From NCBI GenBank assembly GCA_039186015.1, contig JBCDAH010000070.1, positions 1-24,072 of the forward strand: a DNA stretch of 24,072 bases. Direction: 5' to 3'. Of this stretch, positions 8,012 through 15,345 are shown in pieces (position 1 is the stretch's first letter; every line of letters begins with the position of its first letter). Position numbers and translations under genes: made by a program. Source of the DNA: JBCBWG01 sp039186015 (GTDB lineage: Bacteria; Pseudomonadota; Alphaproteobacteria; Rhizobiales; Hyphomicrobiaceae). The notes under the pieces were generated by a model that was not told the origin of the DNA, did not search any database, and saw nothing but the letters and a program-made list of their open reading frames with translations.

Positions 8012-8057
8012 ATAGGCGCGCGCGTGCATTTCAGAGGAAGTTCAGCGGGAGCGGATT

Positions 8058-10265
8058 GTGTCTCAGTATCATGCGTTCAACCGAATGATGGGCGTGGCAG
8101 TGTTGGCTGCTGTCCTCCCGGCGTGCTCGGCAAACTTTCCAAAGCTCTCGAGCGGGGTTTCTGAATTGCCGACAAAGCCCAAGATAACGGCTGATCGTTG
8201 GCGACGTGTCGAGGTGTTGGATGACGATGCGCCGGCATCGCATGCGCGAACGCACATCGTCCGGAAGCGTGATGGCAACTCGTTTCAAGTCTTCACACCA
8301 ACCCAAAAGGCCGTTCGTTCGGTGAGCCAGGGCGATGGAGCGGTTATCAATCTCAAGAACGTGGCGATCCCGCTCGCCGCGAAAGCCATACTGTCTGACA
8401 TTCTGGGCCGAAGCTTTGTCGTGAGCAACGATGTAAAAGGCCAGATTACAATTCAGACCGGGGCACCCATTCCAAAGGAGCAGGCACTCCGCGCTTTTGC
8501 GACGGCATTGGAACTCAATGGCGCACAGCTGATTGACGACGGTGATCCGATCGAGATCCGCTCGGCGCGGAGCACGACCGGTCTTCCGCTACGCAGTGGC
8601 GCATCGTCGGGTGATATCAAGACTGGTGACGCCATTTATGTTATTCCGCTGAAATACATCTCGGCTTCGGAGCTCAATACTATTGCGTCGCGCGTGCTTC
8701 CGAACACGGAGATCCGTTACATCGGAACGCAGAGACAGATTATTATCGCGCGCGGGTCACAAAAGACCATCCAGCGTCTCCGCGAACTCATCGCGATGTT
8801 TGATGTCAGCTGGATTGCGGCCCACGATGTATCGCTTGTTCAAGTGCGCAATCTGGAGCCGGCCGCGGTCGTCGAAACCGCCAACAGGATTCTGAATACC
8901 GGACGTCGAGAGACCGGCAGGCCCCCACTCAGGCTCGTGCCGAACAATCGGCTTGGCGGTGTCCTCATTGTCGCGCGCAGCACAGCCCAGCTTCGCCACG
9001 CCAGCGCGCTCATCGAGAAGCTCGATCGCTCCGCCGCTTCGACGAAGCCAACGCTTCTTGTCTATCGCTGCCAGAGCCGATCTCCGACTAAGGTTGGCGC
9101 ATTGTTGTCACAGATCTTATCGCAACGGGGGGCGGCCGCCGCTGCATCGACGGCACCGCGGCTTGGTCAGCCGCGAAGTGTTTCGCTGACGGCAGAGCAA
9201 CCGGCGACAGCCAACTTCGGATTGAACAGCAGCTTGGACGATGCGAATGGCCGGAGCACCGCGCCCGTCGGTGACACGGCTTCGACCAGCACGGCGCGGT
9301 CATCCGCGGGGACGACGCTTACGAATACCACGACCGGATCCGGAGACCTGAAGGTTGTGCCCGATGATGCGAACAACACGTTGTTTGTTTACGCGCCGCG
9401 CCGGGAGCACGACCGTATTCGACGGATTCTCGAGCGTCTCGATGCTCTCCCGGCGCAAGTTCTGCTTGAGGCCATTATCGCGGAAGTCACACTGACGGAT
9501 GATCTGCGGTACGGCGTCAAATGGTTCTTCAGCAAGGGCAAGCACGACGTCACGTTCTCCAACGCCGTGTCCGGAGCCGTCAATGCAGCCTTCCCGGGGT
9601 TTTCATACTTTTTTGAGGCGGCGAACTCAGCGGTTGTGCTCGATGCGCTGTCTGAGATTACAAAGGTGCATATCGTATCGTCACCGTCGCTGATGGTTTT
9701 GAACAATCGCAAGGCCATACTGCAAATCGGGGACGAGGTGCCGGTCGTGACGCAAACCGCGCAAAGCGTTACAGACCCGGATGCGCCGATCGTCAATTCC
9801 ATTACACAACGCGACACCGGTGTGATTCTGGCGGTGACACCGCAGATCGGGCGCGACGGTAAAATCATGCTTGAGATCGAGCAAGAGGTGAGCAACGTCA
9901 CGGAGACGACGACGTCTGGAATCGACTCGCCGACAATCCGGCAACGCAAAGTCAAAACCACGGTTGTGGTGCAGGATGGGCAGGCACTGGCGCTCGGCGG
10001 GATCATCCAGACCAACAAGAACGTGTCCAAGGGGCAAGTGCCGGTCCTCGGCAACATACCGATTGTCGGTTCCGCCTTTCGCAGCAAGGACGACCTCAAA
10101 GATCGCACGGAACTGGTCATCTTTATTCGGCCGGTTATTGTCCGCACAAGCGACGACCGAAAGCACGTCACCGATGAGTTCCGGCGGCGCCTGGAGCAAT
10201 TGAAGCCACCCGTTGGTCGCTCGCTGCCGAAGGCGCTCGACGATGCGGATCGGATCGTTCGGTAG
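8058..10265 (+). CDS. gspD: Type II secretion outer-membrane secretin GspD
   Basis: A secretin forming the outer-membrane channel. 735 residues from a GTG start at 8058; ATG codons at 8085/8088 are alternatives, but GTG gives a proper-length leader. The leader ends in a lipobox (VLPAC), so Cys23 is predicted to be lipidated. N0/N1-N3 domains follow (VVSNDVKGQITIQT; ISASELNTIASRVLP; LEPAAVVETANRIL; TLLVYRCQS), then a Ser/Thr/Ala-rich linker at about residues 355-430. The secretin core has VKWFFSKGKHDVTF, PSLMVLNNRKAILQIGDEVPV and the closing VPVLGNIPIVGSAFRSKD, then TELVIFIRPVIV. It is 46 bases after the GspC/N gene and 11 before gspK. Confidence 0.96.
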   Translation: MSQYHAFNRMMGVAVLAAVLPACSANFPKLSSGVSELPTKPKITADRWRRVEVLDDDAPASHARTHIVRKRDGNSFQVFTPTQKAVRSVSQGDGAVINLKNVAIPLAAKAILSDILGRSFVVSNDVKGQITIQTGAPIPKEQALRAFATALELNGAQLIDDGDPIEIRSARSTTGLPLRSGASSGDIKTGDAIYVIPLKYISASELNTIASRVLPNTEIRYIGTQRQIIIARGSQKTIQRLRELIAMFDVSWIAAHDVSLVQVRNLEPAAVVETANRILNTGRRETGRPPLRLVPNNRLGGVLIVARSTAQLRHASALIEKLDRSAASTKPTLLVYRCQSRSPTKVGALLSQILSQRGAAAAASTAPRLGQPRSVSLTAEQPATANFGLNSSLDDANGRSTAPVGDTASTSTARSSAGTTLTNTTTGSGDLKVVPDDANNTLFVYAPRREHDRIRRILERLDALPAQVLLEAIIAEVTLTDDLRYGVKWFFSKGKHDVTFSNAVSGAVNAAFPGFSYFFEAANSAVVLDALSEITKVHIVSSPSLMVLNNRKAILQIGDEVPVVTQTAQSVTDPDAPIVNSITQRDTGVILAVTPQIGRDGKIMLEIEQEVSNVTETTTSGIDSPTIRQRKVKTTVVVQDGQALALGGIIQTNKNVSKGQVPVLGNIPIVGSAFRSKDDLKDRTELVIFIRPVIVRTSDDRKHVTDEFRRRLEQLKPPVGRSLPKALDDADRIVR

Positions 10266-10276
10266 GGATTGGCCTG

Positions 10277-11188
10277 ATGCGATCTCGGCTTCGGCGACGA
10301 CCAGACGGGAACGAGGCGGGATTCGTTCTGGTGTCTGTCCTCGCCTTGATTGGTCTTGTCGCAGCGCTCGCCGTTTTCGTATCGCAGCGCGCACGGGAGC
10401 AGCTTCGCGAGGCCGATCACGCGAAGGTCATGTTCCAGGTCCAGGAACACGCCGACAGCGTTGCACGATGGATGGCGTGGCGCTTGGCGCGGCGGCAGCC
10501 GATCGCGGTGGGGTTTGGAGATGCGGCGCCGGAGGCGGCGGTCATATGCCGGATGGCAGACGCGCGAATCTCCTTGCGGGCCCGTCAGGCCGACGGTCTT
10601 TTTGATCTCAACGCTGCACCGCGTCCTTTGCTTGCGGCCCTGATACAGACGATGGGATTGACGCAACCGGCGGATGCCGGTCGGGTCGCGACCGAGATCG
10701 TGGACTTTCGCGACAGTGATCGTGTCGACGCGTCGACCGGGGACTCCGAGGCCGCCCGTTATATTGCTGCCGGACGTGCGTTCGGTCCGAAGAATGCACC
10801 CTTCGCCAAGGTGCTTGAACTCGACCAACTCCCGAGTATGACCGACGACCTGCTGCAGAGACTTGTGCCACACGTCACGGTGTCATCCGGTCTCCCAGGT
10901 GTGGATTGGCGTAAGGTTCCGGTGTCGGTGAAGCAGGCGATGTCTGACAAGATCAACACGTCGCTGTTTAACAGTATCGGTCGTGCCGGTGTCTTTCGGA
11001 TCCTCGTGACAGCCGTTGGCGAACGCGCACACCACAGAGCTTATCGCCGGATGGTCATTCGCCGGGCCAGTCGTACGCAGCGCGGTTATGTCCTCCTCGA
11101 TTGGTCGACGTATCCGTGGGTGTGGGACGCCGATGATGGCAAACCGACCGAACGCCACGAGTTAACGGCATGTGTCGACGGTTCGTAG
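10277..11188 (+). CDS. gspK: Type II secretion minor pseudopilin GspK
   Basis: The largest minor pseudopilin, expected at the tip of the pseudopilus. 303 residues. The leader ends GNEAG and the mature protein starts FVLVSVLALIGLVAALAVF. Glu at +5 is absent, which is the known hallmark of GspK. The periplasmic part contains FDLNAAPRPLLAAL and VDFRDSDRV, the SAM-like GspK repeats with acidic calcium-binding-type loops. ATG 10277 follows the gspD stop by 11 bases with gggatt upstream. It is the last gene of the plus-strand arm, converging on gspG. Confidence 0.92.
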   Translation: MRSRLRRRPDGNEAGFVLVSVLALIGLVAALAVFVSQRAREQLREADHAKVMFQVQEHADSVARWMAWRLARRQPIAVGFGDAAPEAAVICRMADARISLRARQADGLFDLNAAPRPLLAALIQTMGLTQPADAGRVATEIVDFRDSDRVDASTGDSEAARYIAAGRAFGPKNAPFAKVLELDQLPSMTDDLLQRLVPHVTVSSGLPGVDWRKVPVSVKQAMSDKINTSLFNSIGRAGVFRILVTAVGERAHHRAYRRMVIRRASRTQRGYVLLDWSTYPWVWDADDGKPTERHELTACVDGS

Positions 11189-11229
11189 CCGCAGGCTTTG
11201 GCCGGCCAGATATCGGAAGCGCACGCCCA

Positions 11230-11691
11230 TCACTCGGTGTTGGTGATATCCGCGGCATCGCCATCGCCGCCCGGCTTACCATCCGAACCATGGGAAACGA
11301 TCCGGTAGGGCTGCCCTGTGGGTGCCTTCTGCAACACGTAAGGATTGCCCCAGGGGTCCTTTGGCACCGCCGTTTTCCGGAGATACGGACCGTTCCACGT
11401 TTCGGCGTTGCTCGGCTTTTGCACGAGTGCACCAAGCCCCTCTTCGGGCGTCGGATAGCGGCCGACATCCATACGATAGAGCTCCAACGCCGTGGCGAGT
11501 CCCTCAATCTGGACCTTTGCCGCTTTGGCGCGCGAACTTGACAGATACCCGACCACGCGCGGGCCGACGAAGCTCGCCAGCATGACCACGATCACGAGGA
11601 CGACGAGGACTTCGAGCAGCGTGAAGCCAGCCTCTGTATTGGATGTTCGACGTTGTCTTCTGCGATCACGCGTCCTGTTATGAACCAACAT
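11230..11691 (-). CDS. gspG: Type II secretion major pseudopilin GspG
   Basis: The major pseudopilin, building the pseudopilus shaft. 153 residues. The leader is basic (HNRTRDRRRQRRTS) and ends TEAG, cleaved before FTLLEVLVVLVIVVMLASFVGP with Glu at +5. The globular part has RYPTPEEGLGALVQKP, KDPWGNPYVL and the C-terminal acidic calcium-binding region (GSDGKPGGDGDAADITN), all standard for GspG. ATG 11689-11691 is preferred to a GTG at 11718. Unusually, it is on its own on the minus strand, 41 bases tail-to-tail from gspK, instead of within the H-I-J run. Confidence 0.94.
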   Translation of the reverse strand: MLVHNRTRDRRRQRRTSNTEAGFTLLEVLVVLVIVVMLASFVGPRVVGYLSSSRAKAAKVQIEGLATALELYRMDVGRYPTPEEGLGALVQKPSNAETWNGPYLRKTAVPKDPWGNPYVLQKAPTGQPYRIVSHGSDGKPGGDGDAADITNTE

Positions 11692-11742
11692 GCCAACTGC
11701 CCCGACACTCTGCTCCACATTATGTTCGTCTGTAGGCGGAGT

Positions 11743-12085
11743 TTAAGATGCTTGTGTGACGGTTGGAAGGCTTGTCGTGGGGCTGTCGGCGCATGGTCGC
11801 GCAGCAAGGTGAACGCCATCGGCATGTTGGTGCCCCGGAGCCTCAGTCGCACCGCAGGTGAAATCGCCTTTCGTCGATCGTTCCTGCGATCTGTTGGCGG
11901 TGATGGGAGAGGCGATATGGTTGCCAGAGACGTGGCCTATGGTCCGCGCCCGGCCGCCGACAAGCGGCTCAGCCTTGATGACATCTGCACCCTGCTGCGT
12001 CGTCAGCATCCTGCGGTCGGGACTGGCCGGCCCTCTAGGAAAAATCGACGAGCATCAGGCCCTCATATGGGCGCTCACAGTTCAT
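11743..12085 (-). pseudogene. Remnant of a CaiB/BaiF CoA-transferase gene (N-terminal stub)
   Basis: The ATG at 12083-12085 overlaps the upstream dehydrogenase stop (ATGA) and encodes MNCERPYEGLMLVDFS, then a TAG stop at 12035-12037. After a one-base frame change the next frame reads MLTTQQGADVIKAEPLVGG, then ARTIG..SGNHIASPITANR to about 11890. This matches the N terminus of class III CoA transferases (RPYEGLxVVDFSQ...AGP..xMLLAQxGADVIKVEPP.GD.ART.G). Family members are ~380-420 residues; only ~65 remain, so the rest is deleted. The stop fits a CAG-to-TAG change of the conserved Gln. The last ~50 codons of the frame (to TAA 11743) show no family resemblance. Confidence 0.72.
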
Positions 12086-12954
12086 GACTTGCCTCTCTTT
12101 TCCAGAACCTCGAAGACTCGTGTGAAGTCTGATTGCGGCGGCAGTGCATCCTCAACCTGCTGCCAGATCTCGGCGACTTGCGCGCCCATTTGGTTCGGCG
12201 TGCCGGCTTCCTTGACGAAACTGTGGTAGAGCTGAACGTCCTTGTTCAGCAGTTCGGCAAAAAAACCTGCATCGTAGGTTCCGGTCAGGATGCGGTTTGG
12301 GAATTTGTCGGCGATCGCCGTGTTGTTGCCGGTGGAGACTTTGACCACGTCGAGAATGGTCTTCATGTCGACGCCGTGGCTCAGGCCAAACAGAACGGCT
12401 TCACTTGAGGCGGCCATCGCGGTTGCCGACAGGAAGTTGTTCAGGAGTTTGACAGCCTGGCCCTGACCAGGCTGGTCGCCGACGTGAAACGCGTTCGCGC
12501 AAAACAAATCTATAATCGGCCGATGACGATCCAACTCAGCTTCAGGGCCTGCCCAGATGATCGTAATCGTTGCCTTCAGCGCGCCCTGACGTCCTCCGCT
12601 GACCGGCGCGTCAATATAGGTGAGGCCGGCGCGGCCGAGTGTGGCGGCAGCCTCTTTCGCCGCGGCTGGACCAATCGTCGACAGATCGACGATCACCTTG
12701 CCGGCAACATCGTCCATGGCGGCAATCTGGCCTGCGACTGCCGTCACGATTTTTCCGTCTGGCAGCGACAGGAAGATCGTGTCGCCTTGTTTGATGACGT
12801 CTGCCAGTGCGTTGGCGCTCATCGCGCCCTCGGGTCCGAGACCGTCAATTCGGTCGTAGCAGACGATCGGGGTTGTGCCCTTGGCGATATGGGCGGCCAT
12901 TGGCTGTCCCATCTGGCCAAGCCCGACAAATCCGATCGTGGATGGTGGCGTCAT
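12082..12954 (-). CDS. NAD(P)-dependent 3-hydroxyisobutyrate dehydrogenase family oxidoreductase
   Basis: A cytoplasmic beta-hydroxyacid dehydrogenase of 290 residues, normal length for the family. Motifs: the Rossmann loop GFVGLGQMGQPMA (8-20), the substrate-binding DAPVSGG (115-121), the catalytic Lys169 in VKLLNNFLSATAM, and the C-terminal GFFAELLNKDVQL. Members oxidise 3-hydroxyisobutyrate, reduce tartronate semialdehyde or glyoxylate/succinic semialdehyde, or act on related acids; the sequence alone does not decide. ATG 12954 has an aggag Shine-Dalgarno at the right spacing; the frame is open for 54 codons upstream but lacks support. It was probably co-translated with the now broken CoA-transferase gene behind it, suggesting an acyl-CoA or hydroxy-acid pathway. 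Confidence 0.88.
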   Translation of the reverse strand: MTPPSTIGFVGLGQMGQPMAAHIAKGTTPIVCYDRIDGLGPEGAMSANALADVIKQGDTIFLSLPDGKIVTAVAGQIAAMDDVAGKVIVDLSTIGPAAAKEAAATLGRAGLTYIDAPVSGGRQGALKATITIIWAGPEAELDRHRPIIDLFCANAFHVGDQPGQGQAVKLLNNFLSATAMAASSEAVLFGLSHGVDMKTILDVVKVSTGNNTAIADKFPNRILTGTYDAGFFAELLNKDVQLYHSFVKEAGTPNQMGAQVAEIWQQVEDALPPQSDFTRVFEVLEKRGKS

Positions 12955-13273
12955 TCTTGAGCTCCTGCCGGTTTGTGTCTTGTCGGTATTCGAGCGGGCG
13001 ATCTGGTCGCGGTGAACGTCATCGGAGCTGGAGACCGGGTTCACCGCCGCATTTGCGGGAAAGGTGTCAACGCGGCCGAAGGTGGCGTCGTCGGTTTCTC
13101 GACCGTTGGCCCGCATGAGAGCGTCCCACCGTCGTATGGTGCGCAGCGGTGCACATTGAACGGTCCGACTGCCTAATTGCCCAGTTGCCTAATTACCATG
13201 GCCACGACTCGATGTTGGCGCCGTTGCACGAGGTGTCATCAATGCTTGGGTTACTCAGGGACTTTGCTGTCAA
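12955..13273. other. Intergenic region upstream of the dehydrogenase gene
   Basis: 319 bases between the SARP-like regulator's stop and the dehydrogenase start. No convincing gene is seen on either strand. It should contain the dehydrogenase promoter. The only structure noted is a direct repeat: TGCCTAATTGCC at 13170-13181 and TGCCTAATTACC at 13186-13197, 16 bases apart, about 215-245 bases before the start codon. It could be a regulator binding site. Confidence 0.5.
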
Positions 13274-14944
13274 TCAGATCTGCCGGGCTGGCAGAGAGCG
13301 GATCAATCCCGACCGATGCAGGCCCGCGGCCGGATACGACGGGTCTTTCAGTCGGTCGTATGAAAAACCAGGCTCGCGGGCCCGGAGTTTTTCGACCATG
13401 GCCCAGGCCCTCTGCTCATCGCCCTTGTGCAGATAAAGTACCGAAAGATAGCGCATCGCGGGCGCGAAGTTCGGCTTCAGTGCATGGCTGGCCTCACCAA
13501 GATGGATTGCCTGATCAACTTGTCCCGACATCGAGCTGGCAATGCAGCTCAGACCGGCAAGGTGAAACCTGAATGGCGATGTGCCGGCAATCTGCACTGC
13601 GCGACGCGTGTCTTCAACACCGGCCTGCAGCCTGCCAAGGTAGCATTTTGCCATGCCCAGCTGGATCCAGCCGACCGAGTTCGCTTCGTTGAGCTCGATG
13701 CTCCGCTCGGCGTACTCATAAGCCGCGACATACGACCGGTTCACAAGATAGTGGACCTGTGCGGCGAAGCTGGCGATGTACGAGTTGTGGGGATCCAGCT
13801 CCAAGGCGCGCGTGATAAAGTCCACGGCCTCGTCGGTCAGCGTTTCCCGACATGCGAACTGCTGCTCCGCCAGCATGAAGGTCCGAAGATAGGCCCGCCA
13901 GCCCAGGTAGATACCCTTAGGCTCCAACTCAAACGCGCACTTGAAGTACTGGTCTGCGATCTCGAAATTGTCTGCGCCGAGGCGGAAAAAATGTTGAATG
14001 CCCATTTTACAGAGTGCGCTGGCGACGGGCTTGGACTCATCCTCCGTATGAAGTTTCAAATACTCGCTGACGGCAATGTTTGCGACCTGATTGACCAGTT
14101 TCGAGAACCGCTCGCTGTCGACATGCAGGCTGTCTTTGCCGTTCCAGCCGGCCCGGGCTGACCAGACGACCTGGTTGCTACGCTCCCGCGTGAGCACGAC
14201 GCGCAACGCGTTGTCCCCTGGGGCTTGCGTGACAGCCGATTGCAGGACGAGTGAGCGGTCGTTTGTTGCCGTCTTTCTCCAAGCTTTCAGACGATCTGGT
14301 TCGTTGCGGTAGTCGACGACGCTGACAGCTGCCACTTCTGCAACAGTCTTCGAGATCGCATCAAGCAGACAGTCACCAATTACGTTGTCGTTTGCATGTT
14401 TATCGTCAGGGCCGTTGCTCAGGATCAACAGCTCAGAAGATGTTGAAGCCGCACGGCCTGTGTCACGATCGACGTCGTGCGCGCATGGCCGTTCCAGTTG
14501 GGCTTCAAGGGCGCGCCTTTGTTTGCGGAGCCAATCCTCGAACTCCGGATCACGGATATCCAGGCCTTCGAGCAGTTCAACGTTTGCGGCTGCGCTATCC
14601 GTGTCGGCATGGCTTTGCCAATCCCGCCAGTCGACATCCACATATGTCGGGTCAAGCGAAACGGTTAGATTGTTGGTCCGGATGGCGTCGCGATCCGCCC
14701 CTAGAGCGCGCCGGATTTCAACAAGACACTGCCTCAAGCTGGCTGCACCCTGTTCCTGGCCTCGGTCACTCCAGAGCTTGTCCTGAAGCCATCGTCTAGC
14801 GCGGGTGCCGTGCGGCGACAATGCGAGGAGGGCAAGCACCGCGCAGGCCTTTCGGCCACGCGGTGTGCAATTCTGGCGGCTGGAGTTCACGAGCCGAAAG
14901 GGCCCGAGTACATGGATTACCGCCTTTCCCGACTTTGGTCGCAT
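13274..14944 (-). CDS. SARP/AfsR-like winged-helix regulator with C-terminal TPR domain
   Basis: A predicted transcription factor of 556 residues. Residues ~9-95 form an OmpR/SARP-type winged helix: HVLGPFRLV, then GRKACAVLALLALSP, the DKLWSDR turn and the SLRQCLVEIRRALG recognition-helix segment, followed by a wing (IRTNNLTVSLDPTYVDVDW). A middle domain (~residues 150-290) carries LSNGPDDKHANDNV... and resembles the effector part found in similar alphaproteobacterial proteins. The C-terminal ~250 residues are TPR-like helix pairs (ADQYFKCAFELEPKGIYLGW, ALELDPHNSYIASFAAQVHY, YAERSIELNEANSVGWIQLG). ATG 14944 is chosen because the winged helix begins soon after it; the frame is open to 15160. 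Divergent from the PAP2/subtilase pair, so it probably regulates it. Confidence 0.82.
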   Translation of the reverse strand: MRPKSGKAVIHVLGPFRLVNSSRQNCTPRGRKACAVLALLALSPHGTRARRWLQDKLWSDRGQEQGAASLRQCLVEIRRALGADRDAIRTNNLTVSLDPTYVDVDWRDWQSHADTDSAAANVELLEGLDIRDPEFEDWLRKQRRALEAQLERPCAHDVDRDTGRAASTSSELLILSNGPDDKHANDNVIGDCLLDAISKTVAEVAAVSVVDYRNEPDRLKAWRKTATNDRSLVLQSAVTQAPGDNALRVVLTRERSNQVVWSARAGWNGKDSLHVDSERFSKLVNQVANIAVSEYLKLHTEDESKPVASALCKMGIQHFFRLGADNFEIADQYFKCAFELEPKGIYLGWRAYLRTFMLAEQQFACRETLTDEAVDFITRALELDPHNSYIASFAAQVHYLVNRSYVAAYEYAERSIELNEANSVGWIQLGMAKCYLGRLQAGVEDTRRAVQIAGTSPFRFHLAGLSCIASSMSGQVDQAIHLGEASHALKPNFAPAMRYLSVLYLHKGDEQRAWAMVEKLRAREPGFSYDRLKDPSYPAAGLHRSGLIRSLPARQI

Positions 14945-15345
14945 GATCGTTGTCCGTTGCGGATTACGCGCCAGCTCTGGCCAGGATATGATATTCAGCT
15001 TTCGCAGGAACGTATATAATTTTCCGGTTGGGCATCGCGGCTGTAGAGCCGCCGTCGAATATTCCGACAGCAGACATATTTGCGTCAATGCCCCCGCGCG
15101 CAGCTGCAGCGCTGAGCATTGGCCGCCTGTTGCAACGCAGCCCAAAATGAGCGCTATCAATCAAAATTGGTTTCTGAATCAGAGTGTTCGATCAGCCGAG
15201 GACGCCCTATTAGCGCCGCTGCTCGAGCGCTAAAAATGCGCTAATTCGTTGTGGTTTCGCCTGGCGCAGATTGCGCTCTCGAAGTCGGTTGGCCAGTTTG
15301 AAGCGCCATTCAACTAATCGACGATGCATCCGGGAGCAAATCATA
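14945..15345. promoter_or_regulatory. Divergent promoter region, SARP regulator / PAP2-subtilase unit
   Basis: 401 bases between the two divergent start codons with no supported gene. It must contain promoters for both directions. The repeat cluster at 15210-15244 is described separately. A cgggag Shine-Dalgarno precedes the PAP2 ATG. Several AT-rich patches (about 15165-15190) could be core promoter elements, but no -35/-10 pair is convincing. Confidence 0.6.
15210..15244 (+). promoter_or_regulatory. Candidate SARP operator: GCGCTAA heptamers spaced 11 bp
   Basis: GCGCTAA occurs at 15227-15233 and again at 15238-15244, exactly 11 bases apart, about 100 bases before the PAP2 start. The core CGCT also occurs 11 bases earlier (15217-15220), and an inverted copy TTAGCGC lies at 15210-15216. 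Characterised SARP regulators bind heptameric direct repeats on one helix face with 11-bp or 22-bp periods near the -35 of target promoters. Site spacing and the adjacent SARP-like gene agree, but binding is an inference. Confidence 0.45.

Noticed and set aside
9389..10873. 494-residue open frame antisense to gspD/gspK
   Set aside because: It runs opposite two clearly homologous genes and shows low-complexity Arg/Ser/Thr composition and no family signal. High GC produces such shadows.
11653..12087. 144-residue plus-strand frame over the CoA-transferase remnant
   Set aside because: The minus-strand frames carry the family resemblance; the plus-strand product has none.
14944..15160. 72-codon upstream extension of the SARP-like regulator
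   Set aside because: The extension does not resemble the winged-helix start and would fill the divergent promoter region; ATG 14944 places the domain normally.
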